In this document: in pieces, positions 8,414-17,905 of the stretch | How the letters are laid out: each line of letters starts with the position of its first letter | Position numbering within the stretch: the first letter of the stretch is position 1 | NCBI RefSeq assembly: GCF_003024155.1 | Contig: NZ_CP028136.1 | Span: forward strand, 2,542,001-2,606,000 | Origin: Christiangramia fulva | GTDB taxonomy: Bacteria; Bacteroidota; Bacteroidia; Flavobacteriales; Flavobacteriaceae | Direction: 5' to 3' | Length of the DNA stretch: 64,000 nt | The notes under the pieces: model-generated | Told to the model about the DNA's origin: nothing | What the model saw: the letters and a program-made list of their open reading frames with translations, nothing else | Database searches by the model: none | Program-made: the position numbers and the translations under genes

Positions 8414-9451
8414 ATGATTTCAGCCTCTTTCAAAAAATATACCTTATACTTTAAACGCCCCAGTGGAACCTCCCGGGGCGTTCTTACTGAAAAAGACACC
8501 TGGTTTCTCAGAATTACCGATGGGGAGAAAATCGGAATTGGAGAATGTAATATGTTTCGAGGCCTGAGCTATGATGACCGGCCAGATTACGAAGAAAAAC
8601 TGCAATGGGTATGTGAGAATATCAACCTGGGCAGGGAAAAACTTTGGGAGCAGCTGCGGGAATTTCCAAGTATTCAGTTTGGGGTTGAAATGGCTTTTCA
8701 AAGTATGGAAGCCAAACATCCTTTTCTCCTGTTTCCTTCAGATTTTACAGAAGGAAAGAAATCAATTCCCATTAATGGCCTTATCTGGATGGGAGATAAG
8801 GATTTCATGAAAAAACAGATTTCAGAAAAGATCAAAGAAGGTTTTAACTGCATCAAATTAAAGATTGGTGCCATAGATTTTGAAACCGAACTGGAACTTT
8901 TACATTCGATCCGGGAAAATTTTTCTGCTGAAACTATTGAACTCAGGGTTGACGCGAATGGAGCCTTTTCTCCTAAAGATGCGCTGAATAAACTTGAAAA
9001 ATTGTCAAAATTTCAACTTCATAGTATCGAACAGCCAATAAAACAAGGGCAGGTTGATCAAATGGCAGAACTCTGTGCCAAAACGCCTTTGGCCATTGCC
9101 CTTGATGAAGAATTAATAGGCATCACTGATGTAACAGAAAAGCAGGAATTGATACAAACCATTAAGCCGCAGTATGCCATCTTTAAACCCAGCCTTATTG
9201 GCGGATTTAAAGGGACTCAGGAATGGATCGACAGTTGCGAAAAAAATAAAACCGGATGGTGGATCACCAGTGCCCTGGAAAGCAATATTGGCCTTAATGC
9301 CATCGCACAGTGGACCTTTACTTTAAATTCAAACATGCCACAGGGATTGGGAACCGGTAGTTTGTTCACCAATAATTTTGAATCTCCGCTGGAAGTAATG
9401 AAGGGAGAATTGCAATTTGATCCTGCGGAAGAATGGGAAATTAAATTTTAA
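8414..9451 (+). CDS. menC: o-succinylbenzoate synthase (enolase superfamily)
   Basis: A 345-residue enolase-superfamily enzyme. Visible are the catalytic KxK motif in CIKLKIGA (about residues 150-157), metal-ligand motifs VDANGAF, EQP and LDEEL, and the second-side lysine in AIFKPSLIGG. MenC dehydrates SHCHC to o-succinylbenzoate in menaquinone synthesis. The related dipeptide epimerases are the main alternative, but the nearby menA and menE favour MenC. The CPBP protease gene follows after only 6 bp. Confidence 0.93.
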   Translation: MISASFKKYTLYFKRPSGTSRGVLTEKDTWFLRITDGEKIGIGECNMFRGLSYDDRPDYEEKLQWVCENINLGREKLWEQLREFPSIQFGVEMAFQSMEAKHPFLLFPSDFTEGKKSIPINGLIWMGDKDFMKKQISEKIKEGFNCIKLKIGAIDFETELELLHSIRENFSAETIELRVDANGAFSPKDALNKLEKLSKFQLHSIEQPIKQGQVDQMAELCAKTPLAIALDEELIGITDVTEKQELIQTIKPQYAIFKPSLIGGFKGTQEWIDSCEKNKTGWWITSALESNIGLNAIAQWTFTLNSNMPQGLGTGSLFTNNFESPLEVMKGELQFDPAEEWEIKF

Positions 9452-9457
9452 GAAAAT

Positions 9458-10399
9458 ATGTTTATAGAACAGGTTTATAAGTATCAGCATGACTTCTGGC
9501 GATATCTCATTGGAGTAATTGCCGTGGTTTTCGGAATCATTATCGGCCAGATTCCCCTAACTATCGTTCTACTTAAAGAGGCGGGTTTTGAGGTAATGAA
9601 CATGACCGAAACCGATATGATGCAGGCGCTGGATTCAAATTTATTTCTTTTCCTGATGCTTTTAACTTATGCGGTTGGACTCGGATTTTTATTTTTTATC
9701 GTAAAAAAGCTTCATGAGCAGCCTTTGATCGCTTTGACCACTTCCCGGAAGAAAATAGACTGGAGCCGCTTTTGGTTCGCTTTCGGCCTGGTTGCGATCT
9801 TTATAATTTTAACTACAGTAGGAGATTATATCAGTAATCCCGATGATTTTCTGTGGAATTTTAAACTGAAGCCATTTCTGATTTTACTTGTAATTTCAGT
9901 GGTTCTTATTCCCGTACAGACCAGCTTTGAAGAATATTTTTTCCGCGGATATTTGATGCAGGGAATAGGAGTGATGGTAAAAAACCGGTGGGTGCCCCTG
10001 GTCGTTTCCTCCGTTATTTTTGGAGGACTTCATTTTTTTAATCCGGAAGTTACCAAATTGGGTAATACGATCATGATCTATTACATCGGGACCGGGTTTA
10101 TGCTGGGAATTATGGCATTGATGGATGAAGGTCTTGAACTCTCTCTTGGATTTCACGCGGCTAACAATCTTCTTACCGCATTAATTGTCACTGCCGATTG
10201 GACGGCATTTCAAACCCATAGTATACTCAAAGATGTTTCGGAACCTTCAGCAGGATGGGATGTTTTGATCCCGGTGCTGGTCGTTTATCCGATTTATTTG
10301 ATCATTTTCGCGAAAAAGTATCACTGGAACAACTGGAAGGAAAGGCTTTTTGGTAAGGCAGAAAGACCTGAACTGCTAAATGTTTCCGAAGAAAGTTAA
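9458..10399 (+). CDS. CPBP family intramembrane glutamic endopeptidase
   Basis: A 313-residue multi-spanning membrane protein of the CPBP/CAAX-protease (Abi) family. The catalytic motif EEYFFRG (motif 1, about residues 157-163) is followed by GGLHFFNP (motif 2 histidine) and FHAANN (motif 3). Around eight hydrophobic helices are seen. The target is unknown. The gene is packed 6 bp after menC and 62 bp before menE, so it is carried inside the menaquinone transcription unit. Confidence 0.92.
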   Translation: MFIEQVYKYQHDFWRYLIGVIAVVFGIIIGQIPLTIVLLKEAGFEVMNMTETDMMQALDSNLFLFLMLLTYAVGLGFLFFIVKKLHEQPLIALTTSRKKIDWSRFWFAFGLVAIFIILTTVGDYISNPDDFLWNFKLKPFLILLVISVVLIPVQTSFEEYFFRGYLMQGIGVMVKNRWVPLVVSSVIFGGLHFFNPEVTKLGNTIMIYYIGTGFMLGIMALMDEGLELSLGFHAANNLLTALIVTADWTAFQTHSILKDVSEPSAGWDVLIPVLVVYPIYLIIFAKKYHWNNWKERLFGKAERPELLNVSEES

Positions 10400-10461
10400 G
10401 AATTTCATAGCATTTTGGTAACTTTAAGTTCAGATCTTAAAAACAACTTTGGTTGTAAGAT

Positions 10462-11559
10462 ATGGCAGACAAATTTAAACTTCCGGAAACGCATCCGGAA
10501 TTCAAGCTAAATAAGCAGCATTTCACCAATGCTGAATTGCGACAGGTAGCCTATAGCTTCATTAAGGAGGGGGAACCTTTCGAAGAGGAGATAGGCAGCT
10601 TTCTTCTTGACTGGCTGAAACCCACTTCTTTTGTTGAGGTTTATACGTCAGGATCTACCGGCGAGCCCAAAAAAATAAAGCTTAAAAAACAGCATATGCT
10701 GAATTCGGCTATGGCAACTGCCAAATTTTTTAAATTACCGGTGGCCACAAGGGCGCTTCTATGCCTTCCAGCCGGTTATATCGCGGGTAAAATGATGCTG
10801 GTAAGAGCCATGTATCTGGGTTGGCACCTCGATACCGTGCCTCCTTCTTCCAATCCGCTTGATCATGTTTACAAAGTGTACGATTTCTCAGCAATGACAC
10901 CGTTTCAGCTTGATAATTCAATCGCGCGGCTTCATTTAGTAAAAAAACTGATCATTGGTGGGGGAGCTGTTTCTTCCAAGATCCGGAAAATGGTTGCAGA
11001 TGTAGATGCGAAAATTTACGAAACCTACGGAATGACCGAAACCTGCAGTCATATTGCGGCGAAGAGGCTTAATCCCCAAAAAAGAAAGAAAGAAGTACGG
11101 GCATTCAAACTTCTTCCCAATATCACGATCTCACAGGATTATCGGGGATGCCTTATTATTAAAGCGCCCAATGTGCTAGATGAGGAGATCGTTACCAATG
11201 ATGTGGTTGAAATTGTTACTTACAAAACCTTTATCTGGAAAGGTCGATATGACAATATTATTAATTCGGGAGGCATAAAGCTTTTTCCTGAGCAAATTGA
11301 AAGGAAGATCAATAAAATCCTCGATAAACGTTTTTTTGTAAGTTCCTTGCCAGATGAATCGCTGGGTCAAAAATTGGTTTTATTTGTGGAAGATGATTTT
11401 TCAGAGGAAAACCTTCAAAAGCTTAGACATAAAATAGATAATCTGGAAACTCTTGAAAAGTATGAGAAACCGAAAAAGATCTATTTTATAGCCAAATTTG
11501 AGGAAACTTCAAGTGGTAAAATCCACCGTGAGAATACCATCAGAAGCAAAGTGGATTAA
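10462..11559 (+). CDS. menE: o-succinylbenzoate--CoA ligase (AMP-binding), short form
   Basis: An adenylate-forming enzyme of 365 residues that activates o-succinylbenzoate with CoA. The P-loop-like AMP motif YTSGSTGEPKK is at about residues 61-71. It is followed by IYETYGMTET, the hinge region RYDNIINSGGIKLFP and the catalytic-lysine segment TSSGKIHRE near the C-terminus. It is about 100 residues shorter than E. coli or Bacillus MenE, the missing part being at the N-terminus. It ends the men cluster and converges on the M1 peptidase gene 20 bp away, with no clear terminator. Confidence 0.92.
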   Translation: MADKFKLPETHPEFKLNKQHFTNAELRQVAYSFIKEGEPFEEEIGSFLLDWLKPTSFVEVYTSGSTGEPKKIKLKKQHMLNSAMATAKFFKLPVATRALLCLPAGYIAGKMMLVRAMYLGWHLDTVPPSSNPLDHVYKVYDFSAMTPFQLDNSIARLHLVKKLIIGGGAVSSKIRKMVADVDAKIYETYGMTETCSHIAAKRLNPQKRKKEVRAFKLLPNITISQDYRGCLIIKAPNVLDEEIVTNDVVEIVTYKTFIWKGRYDNIINSGGIKLFPEQIERKINKILDKRFFVSSLPDESLGQKLVLFVEDDFSEENLQKLRHKIDNLETLEKYEKPKKIYFIAKFEETSSGKIHRENTIRSKVD

Positions 11560-11579
11560 AATAAATATCTCCTGAAAAT

Positions 11580-13217
11580 TTACATTTTCCGGACGTCTAC
11601 ATAAAATTCCTTTTTATTTACCCGGATATCTCCCAGGTCGTCTTCTTCAGAATTTATTTTTTGCCAATTTGAAGTTGCTCTTAGCCTTTTTTCCTTTCCG
11701 TCAATAAACACGTCAACAGGCATCGAAAAATCTTTTACCTCGGCTTTCCAGCGATACCAGATTTGATCATTTTCTTCTTTTAGCTGGAGCTCAGGGATGG
11801 AGCTGTGTCGCAGGTACTGGTCAAAAATCGGTTTTAAATCGGTTTCTATTGGTTTATTGAAAAAATCTTCTACCTGTTTGGTAGAAACCGTTTGATGCCT
11901 GAAAGTTTTTGTATAATCCTTTAAGGTATTCCACCAAAGTTCGTCGTCGTCATAAATGCTTCTAATGGTATTTAGAAGGTTGGAACCTTTGTAATACATA
12001 TCTCCGGAACCTTCGCTGTTTACGCCATACTTTCCAATGATAGGCACATCATTGGCAATATTTCCACGTAAGCCCTGCAGGTATTCAAGAGCTTCTTCTT
12101 TTCCCCATTCACATTCGACATAAATAGCCTCGGTGTAACTGGTAAAACCTTCATGAATCCACATATCGGCGATATCTTTTGCGGTGATGCTGTTGCCAAA
12201 CCATTCGTGACCCGATTCATGAATAATGATGAAATCCCATTTCAGGCCTATTCCCGTACCCGATAGATCTCTTCCCAGGTAGCCATTCTGATAATGATTT
12301 CCGTAGGCTACAGCACTTTGATGTTCCATCCCCAGATAGGGCGCTTCCACAAGTTTATAGCCATCTTCAGGAAAAGGATAGGGTCCCATTTTCTCATAAA
12401 AGCAGGCCATCATATCCTTAACTTCTTCAAATTGCTTTTTCGCTTTTTCAAGATTATAGGGCAGTACATAATAGTCAAGATCCAGGTCTTTGTATTTATC
12501 AGAAAAATGGACATAATTCCCCACATTGATCATGATGTCGTAATTATTGATGGGATTAACCACTTTCCAGCGCCACTCGGTAAATCCGTTTCCCAAATCG
12601 GTTTTCCCGAGAAATCGTCCGTTAGAGACATCCATCAGGCCATTGGGCACCGAAATGTCCATTTGCGCTTCTTCAGGTTCGTCGCTTTGGTGGTCTTTGT
12701 TCGGATACCATAAACTTGCGCCCGTACCCTGAACGGCAACGCCTACCCACGGATTTCCCTCGTCATCTTCAGTCCATACAAATCCGCCGTCCCATGGCGC
12801 ATGCAAAGCTTCTTTAGGATGACCGTGGTAGTAAAACTGTAGGGAATCTTTTAATCCTTTTTGAAGAGCCTCAGGAAAATTGATGAAAACCGCGTTGAAT
12901 TCCCTGCGATAATCCAGGTTTTTATTTTTATAGACAATGGAGTCAATTTTCATATTATCGAAAAGATCCAGCTGCATCACCGGCATGTCATTCAAAACTT
13001 CAAACGCGATAATATTTGAGCCGGAAATGAATTTTTTCTCCGGTTCCACCTTCAGTTTAAGATGATAGCTCTTTACGTCATAATTGGTCCTTTCAGGACG
13101 TAAAGAACCGCGAAGGGTATCGGCTCGTGTAAACTCAGTATTATTTTCGCCCACAACCTGGGCAAAAGAAGAAAAACTTCCTGTTATTAAAAGGAAGCTT
13201 AAAATCAGGTTTTTCAT
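11580..13217 (-). CDS. Secreted M1 family metallopeptidase
   Basis: Zinc aminopeptidase of 545 residues with a signal peptide (MKNLILSFLLITGSFSSFA then Q). The gluzincin motif HESGH is at residues 333-337 with the distal zinc ligand E356 in IHEGFTS. The exopeptidase loop reads GMEHQ where GxMEN is usual. The protein lacks the long C-terminal helical domain of PepN-type enzymes, as is common for Bacteroidota M1 proteins. Its start is 7 bp after the carboxylase gene, so the two form an operon. Confidence 0.93.
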   Translation of the reverse strand: MKNLILSFLLITGSFSSFAQVVGENNTEFTRADTLRGSLRPERTNYDVKSYHLKLKVEPEKKFISGSNIIAFEVLNDMPVMQLDLFDNMKIDSIVYKNKNLDYRREFNAVFINFPEALQKGLKDSLQFYYHGHPKEALHAPWDGGFVWTEDDEGNPWVGVAVQGTGASLWYPNKDHQSDEPEEAQMDISVPNGLMDVSNGRFLGKTDLGNGFTEWRWKVVNPINNYDIMINVGNYVHFSDKYKDLDLDYYVLPYNLEKAKKQFEEVKDMMACFYEKMGPYPFPEDGYKLVEAPYLGMEHQSAVAYGNHYQNGYLGRDLSGTGIGLKWDFIIIHESGHEWFGNSITAKDIADMWIHEGFTSYTEAIYVECEWGKEEALEYLQGLRGNIANDVPIIGKYGVNSEGSGDMYYKGSNLLNTIRSIYDDDELWWNTLKDYTKTFRHQTVSTKQVEDFFNKPIETDLKPIFDQYLRHSSIPELQLKEENDQIWYRWKAEVKDFSMPVDVFIDGKEKRLRATSNWQKINSEEDDLGDIRVNKKEFYVDVRKM

Positions 13218-13224
13218 AAATAGA

Positions 13225-14853
13225 TCAGGTTTGAATAACTCCTAAATTAAAATCTTTTTCGATAGGCGCATGATTTGCGGCTTCGATTCCCATAGAGATC
13301 CATTTTCGGGTATCAAGGGGATCGATGATGGCATCGGTCCATAATCTCGCCGCGGCATAATAGGCTGAGGTTTGTTCGTCGTATTTCGCCTTCAGTTTAT
13401 CGAAAACCTCTTTTTCTTTTTCTTCGTCTACTTTTTCTCCTTTTTTCGCCATGGCTGCCGTTTCAATCTGCGCAAGGACTTTTGCAGCCTGGGTACCGCC
13501 CATCACAGCAAGCTCCGCACTCGGCCAGGCAACGATCAGGCGGGGGTCATAAGCTTTCCCGCACATGGCATAATTGCCCGCGCCATATGAATTACCAATG
13601 ATCACGGTAAATTTTGGAACTACCGAATTGCTTACGGCATTGACCATTTTCGCACCATCTTTTATGATACCTCCATGTTCGCTTTTGCTGCCTACCATGA
13701 ATCCCGTGACATCCTGCAAAAAGACCAGTGGAATCTTCTTTTGATTGCAATTGGCAATAAAACGCGTGGCTTTATCGGCAGAATCAGAATAAATTACTCC
13801 GCCAAATTGCATTTCGCCTTTTTTGGTTTTTACAATTTTACGCTGATTGGCAACAATTCCAACGGCCCAGCCATCAATCCTGGCGTAACCGGTGATAATA
13901 GATTTTCCGTAACCTTCTTTATATTCTTCAAATTCTGAATCATCGATAAGCCGGTAGATAATTTCATGCATATCATACTGATCACTGCGTTTCTTAGGAA
14001 GAATACCGTAGATTTCTTCGGAATTTTCCTTTGGTTTCGCGGGTTTTTTTCTGTTAAATCCGGCCTTGTCAAAATCCCCGATCTTATCCATGATATTTTT
14101 AATACGGGTAAGCGCATCTTCATCATCTTTGGCTTTATAATCGGTCACCCCGCTTATTTCGCTGTGAGTGGTAGCACCGCCAAGGGTTTCATTATCTACA
14201 GATTCGCCGATAGCTGCTTTTACCAGGTAACTTCCCGCCAGGAAAATGCTGCCGGTTTTTTCAACGATCAGCGCTTCATCACTCATGATGGGCAAATAAG
14301 CACCACCGGCCACACAACTTCCCATGACGGCTGCTATTTGAGTGATTCCCATACTGCTCATTACGGCATTATTCCTGAAGATCCTTCCAAAATGTTCCTT
14401 ATCGGGAAAAATTTCATCCTGCATGGGAAGGTAAACGCCCGCACTGTCTACAAGATATATAATAGGAAGCCTGTTTTCAATGGCGATTTCCTGGGCTCTA
14501 AGGTTTTTCTTTCCGGTAATAGGAAACCAGGCGCCGGCTTTTACGGTCGCATCATTTGCCACAACTATACATTGCTTTCCTGAAACGTAACCGATTTTCA
14601 CCACTACACCGCCACTTGGGCAACCGCCATGTTCCCTGTACATTCCGTCGCCGGCAAAAGCACCAATTTCAATGGCTTTTTCGGGGTTATCGAGCAAGAA
14701 ATTTATTCTTTCCCGGGCTGTCATTTTTCCTTTGGAATGGTGTTTTTCAATACGTTTTTCACCTCCGCCAAGCTTTATTTTGGAAAGCTTCTGACGCATG
14801 GCAGAAACCAGAAGCTTATTATGATCTTCATTTTTATTGAAGTTAATATCCAT
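13225..14853 (-). CDS. Acyl-CoA carboxylase beta subunit (carboxyltransferase)
   Basis: A 542-residue carboxyltransferase subunit of the methylcrotonyl-/propionyl-CoA carboxylase type, which transfers CO2 from biotin to an acyl-CoA. The N-terminal half carries the GKMTARERINFLLD motif and GGCPSGGVVVKIGYV. The C-terminal half carries VTGFMVGSKSEHGGIIKDGAKM and GNSYGAGNYAMCGKAYDPR, the acyl-CoA and biotin oxyanion sites. The substrate cannot be fixed from sequence alone. The biotin carboxylase partner is not in this window. Confidence 0.92.
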   Translation of the reverse strand: MDINFNKNEDHNKLLVSAMRQKLSKIKLGGGEKRIEKHHSKGKMTARERINFLLDNPEKAIEIGAFAGDGMYREHGGCPSGGVVVKIGYVSGKQCIVVANDATVKAGAWFPITGKKNLRAQEIAIENRLPIIYLVDSAGVYLPMQDEIFPDKEHFGRIFRNNAVMSSMGITQIAAVMGSCVAGGAYLPIMSDEALIVEKTGSIFLAGSYLVKAAIGESVDNETLGGATTHSEISGVTDYKAKDDEDALTRIKNIMDKIGDFDKAGFNRKKPAKPKENSEEIYGILPKKRSDQYDMHEIIYRLIDDSEFEEYKEGYGKSIITGYARIDGWAVGIVANQRKIVKTKKGEMQFGGVIYSDSADKATRFIANCNQKKIPLVFLQDVTGFMVGSKSEHGGIIKDGAKMVNAVSNSVVPKFTVIIGNSYGAGNYAMCGKAYDPRLIVAWPSAELAVMGGTQAAKVLAQIETAAMAKKGEKVDEEKEKEVFDKLKAKYDEQTSAYYAAARLWTDAIIDPLDTRKWISMGIEAANHAPIEKDFNLGVIQT

Positions 14854-15037
14854 TCTTGTTGAATTATTTATAATATTTACAGCCTAAATAAGAGATTAAT
14901 TTTCAAATAATCTGTTATTCTGAAAAATTAATAGGATTTTTATTTCAGAAAGGTGTCGGGCTAAAATACAAAATCACCTGAAGACTTAAATGTAAAGAAT
15001 CATTAAAATACCCGATATTTGTACTTAAACGTGAATT

Positions 15038-15217
15038 ATGGGAATGAATAAAAATACCATTTTTGGATGGGCCTCCTTTTTGATGTTCCTGGTAGGAACA
15101 GCTCTTGTTCTTTTGGGAGTTTTAAAATATAATGATTACGCTATTGGTTTTTCCACCACCGGAATAGGGTTTTTCTTCATCTCGTGGGTCTTCAATGCTC
15201 TTAAAGGAAGGGTTTGA
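15038..15217 (+). CDS. CAL67264-family small membrane protein
   Basis: A 59-residue protein with start ATG at 15038 and an alternative ATG at 15044. It begins MGMNKNTIFGWASF and has two hydrophobic helices (about residues 12-28 and 41-53) separated by a short polar YNDYAIG loop, ending NALKGRV. I recognise it as the small membrane protein family named after a Gramella forsetii locus. Function is unknown. A near-match -7 box (GATATTTG, 15014-15021) lies 16 nt upstream. Confidence 0.82.
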   Translation: MGMNKNTIFGWASFLMFLVGTALVLLGVLKYNDYAIGFSTTGIGFFFISWVFNALKGRV

Positions 15218-15343
15218 GCCGAATTTATCCCGGTTTTGTTAGTTTCAGAAATATTTTCTCCGGGTGATCATCAGAAACATCTGCTAAATTTTTTTCCTCG
15301 TCATCCCTTTTTTTAACTTTAAAACTCACCAAAAAAAAGAATT

Positions 15344-15814
15344 GTGGAAGAAATCAGAAAACAATTAACGGCACACCTTATGGGTGGGGAAGCTTTTATG
15401 CCCATTGACGAAATGTTGAAGAAAATGCCCTTTGAAAAAGTAGGAATTCGGCCTGAAGCTTTGCCCTATTCCTTTTACGAGCTTTTTTTTCATATCACCT
15501 TCGCCCAGAAAGATATATTGGAATATACTATTTCCGGCGATTACAAAACCAGTCAATGGCCCGATGATTACTGGCCGGATTCCGTAAAGCCAAAAGACGA
15601 AAAAAACTGGGAAAAGCTGAAAAAGGATTTTTTTGATGACAGGGAGATGCTCAAAGAGTTTGTGGCTGATAAGAAAAATAAACTGGATGCGGCGGTTAGG
15701 AATTCTGAAGATCACACGCTTTTGAGGGAACTGATGCTGGTAATAGAACATAGCGCCTATCATACCGGTCAAATGCTGGTTGTAATGCGATTATTAGGAG
15801 TTTATGAAAACTGA
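15344..15814 (+). CDS. DinB/YfiT-like four-helix protein
   Basis: A 156-residue DinB-superfamily protein. The metal-binding triad is plausible: a histidine in YELFFHITFAQKD (about residue 50) and two in VIEHSAYHTGQM (about residues 134 and 138). Members are often thiol-dependent transferases (bacillithiol or mycothiol S-transferases); the bacillithiol-system gene ytxJ at 50416 makes that reading possible. The reading frame starts with GTG at 15344, and a later ATG at 15380 (MGGEAF) would cut 12 residues. Confidence 0.85.
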   Translation: MEEIRKQLTAHLMGGEAFMPIDEMLKKMPFEKVGIRPEALPYSFYELFFHITFAQKDILEYTISGDYKTSQWPDDYWPDSVKPKDEKNWEKLKKDFFDDREMLKEFVADKKNKLDAAVRNSEDHTLLRELMLVIEHSAYHTGQMLVVMRLLGVYEN

Positions 15815-15880
15815 TTTCTGCGAAAAATTGCAGATATTTGCTGACTCAAAAAACACGATAAATTTAAATTTTTAAAATAT

Positions 15881-17575
15881 ATGGCAGACGATAATAAAGT
15901 GATCTTTTCAATGTCTGGAGTTACCAAAACCTATCCAAGGGCGAACACTCCGGTATTGAAGAATATTTATCTCAGTTTTTTCTATGGAGCGAAAATTGGG
16001 ATTTTGGGACTTAACGGTTCCGGAAAATCCACGCTTTTAAAAATTATTGCAGGACAGGATCAGAATTATCAGGGAGATGTTGTTTTTTCACCCAATTATA
16101 GCGTAGGACTTCTTGAGCAGGAACCTGAGCTGGATGAAAATAAAACCGTACTTGAAGTTGTAAAAGAAGGAGCTGCCGAAACTGTGGCTGTGCTCGATGA
16201 GTACAATAAGATCAATGATATGTTTGGTCTGCCCGAAGTTTATGAAAATGCAGATAAAATGCAAAAGCTCATGGACAGGCAGGCAGAACTTCAGGATAAG
16301 ATCGATGCCAGCAACGCCTGGGAACTTGACACCAAGCTCGAGATCGCGATGGATGCTTTGCGTACGCCGGAGCCCGACAAGAAGATATCGGTACTTTCAG
16401 GAGGAGAAAGAAGAAGGGTCGCCCTTTGCCGTTTATTGCTTCAGGAACCGGATGTTTTACTGCTCGACGAGCCTACTAACCACCTTGACGCCGAATCTGT
16501 ACACTGGCTGGAGCATCATCTTCAACAATATAAGGGAACAGTGATCGCCGTAACCCATGACCGTTATTTTCTGGATAATGTTGCCGGATGGATCCTGGAA
16601 CTCGACCGTGGGGAAGGTATTCCTTGGAAGGGGAACTATTCGTCATGGCTCGATCAGAAATCAAAACGTTTGGCCCAGGAACAGAAACAGGCCAGCAAAC
16701 GCCAGAAAACTCTGGAAAGGGAGCTGGAATGGGCAAAAATGAGTCCTAAAGGCCGTCAATCCAAACAGAAAGCAAGGCTGAAGAATTACGATAAGCTCCT
16801 TAGCCAGGATCAGAAAAAAATGGACGAACAGCTGGAAATTTATATTCCAAACGGTCCGCGTTTAGGAACCAATGTGATCGACGCCAAAGGAGTGAGCAAG
16901 GCATTTGGTGATAAACTTCTTTACGAAGATTTGAATTTCAGTCTTCCACAGGCCGGAATTGTGGGAATCATAGGTCCCAACGGTGCCGGTAAAACTACTA
17001 TTTTTAAGATGATCATGGGCGAAGAGCAACCCGATAAAGGAAGTTTTGAAGTTGGGGAAACCGCGAAAATCGCCTATGTCGATCAAAGCCATGCTAATAT
17101 CGACTCTGAAAAGACCATCTGGCAAAACTTCAGTGATGAGCAGGAACTTATCATGATGGGCGGCAGGCAGGTAAATTCAAGGGCTTATCTAAGCCGTTTT
17201 AATTTCAGCGGAAGCGAACAGAATAAAAAGGTCAGTATGCTTTCGGGAGGTGAACGCAACAGGCTGCACCTGGCGATGACTTTAAAGGAAGAAGGAAACG
17301 TACTTCTGCTCGATGAGCCTACCAACGACCTTGACGTGAATACATTGCGGGCCCTGGAAGAAGGACTTGAGAATTTTGCCGGCTGTGCGGTGATTATCTC
17401 TCACGACCGGTGGTTTTTAGACAGGGTTTGTACCCATATTCTTTCTTTTGAAGGAGATTCGCAGGTATATTTCTTTGAAGGAAGTTTTTCAGAATACGAA
17501 GAGAATAAGAAGAAACGTCTTGGTGGGGATATTATGCCGAAACGGATTAAGTATAAAAAACTTACCAGAGGATAG
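15881..17575 (+). CDS. ettA: Energy-dependent translational throttle protein EttA (ABC-F)
   Basis: A 564-residue ABC-F ATPase with two nucleotide-binding domains. It acts at the ribosomal E site and gates translation by energy state. NBD1 has LGLNGSGKST, LSGGERRRVALCR and [12 protein letters not shown] basic linker (RLAQEQKQASKRQKTLERE) follows, then NBD2 with IGPNGAGKTT, LSGGERNRLHLAM and [11 protein letters not shown]. All four ATP-site motifs are intact, unlike the second ABC-F protein at 58922. A strong terminator follows. Confidence 0.95.
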   Translation: MADDNKVIFSMSGVTKTYPRANTPVLKNIYLSFFYGAKIGILGLNGSGKSTLLKIIAGQDQNYQGDVVFSPNYSVGLLEQEPELDENKTVLEVVKEGAAETVAVLDEYNKINDMFGLPEVYENADKMQKLMDRQAELQDKIDASNAWELDTKLEIAMDALRTPEPDKKISVLSGGERRRVALCRLLLQEPDVLLLDEPTNHLDAESVHWLEHHLQQYKGTVIAVTHDRYFLDNVAGWILELDRGEGIPWKGNYSSWLDQKSKRLAQEQKQASKRQKTLERELEWAKMSPKGRQSKQKARLKNYDKLLSQDQKKMDEQLEIYIPNGPRLGTNVIDAKGVSKAFGDKLLYEDLNFSLPQAGIVGIIGPNGAGKTTIFKMIMGEEQPDKGSFEVGETAKIAYVDQSHANIDSEKTIWQNFSDEQELIMMGGRQVNSRAYLSRFNFSGSEQNKKVSMLSGGERNRLHLAMTLKEEGNVLLLDEPTNDLDVNTLRALEEGLENFAGCAVIISHDRWFLDRVCTHILSFEGDSQVYFFEGSFSEYEENKKKRLGGDIMPKRIKYKKLTRG

Positions 17576-17595
17576 AATCCTGGTTTTATGAATGC

Positions 17596-17626
17596 AAAGC
17601 CGCGCCCATCGGGCGCGGCTTTTTGC
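17596..17626 (+). terminator. Terminator after ettA
   Basis: Stem AAAGCCGCGCCC pairs with GGGCGCGGCTTT around a 3-nt loop (17596-17622), followed by T residues. Confidence 0.92.
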
Positions 17627-17641
17627 TGCTTTAAACTAAAA

Positions 17642-17905
17642 CTATTTTTTTGATTTTTTAAGTGTTTTTCCTTTTGGTTCGGGCATGGGTCCCCTAAGAT
17701 GAATAATAAGACCGTCAAGGAAATTTCTCAGGAACTGGTCACCGCATTCCATATATTTTTCGTGTCCTTCTCTGCGGAAGATAGCGCCGAGTTCACTTTT
17801 AGTAACTTTAAAATCAACAAGCTCACAGATCTTTACAATATCATCATTGGTAAGTTTGTGGGCTACTCTCAGTTTTTTAAAAATATCGTTATTTGTTAAT
17901 GCCAT
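17642..17905 (-). CDS. DUF1456 (YehS-like) protein, single-domain
   Basis: An 87-residue protein with one DUF1456 unit: LTNNDIFKKLRVAHKLTNDDIVKICELVD followed by the VTKSELGAIFRREGHEKYMECGDQFLRNFLDGL core. E. coli YehS has two such units, so this is a half-length version. Function is unknown. Its start lies inside the 3' end of the DUF2254 gene (17-nt overlap), which indicates cotranscription. Confidence 0.85.
   Translation of the reverse strand: MALTNNDIFKKLRVAHKLTNDDIVKICELVDFKVTKSELGAIFRREGHEKYMECGDQFLRNFLDGLIIHLRGPMPEPKGKTLKKSKK

Noticed and set aside
13966..14583. 205-codon open frame on the plus strand
   Set aside because: Antisense to the carboxylase beta subunit, rich in H, F and I with no family features. 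A shadow of the real gene.
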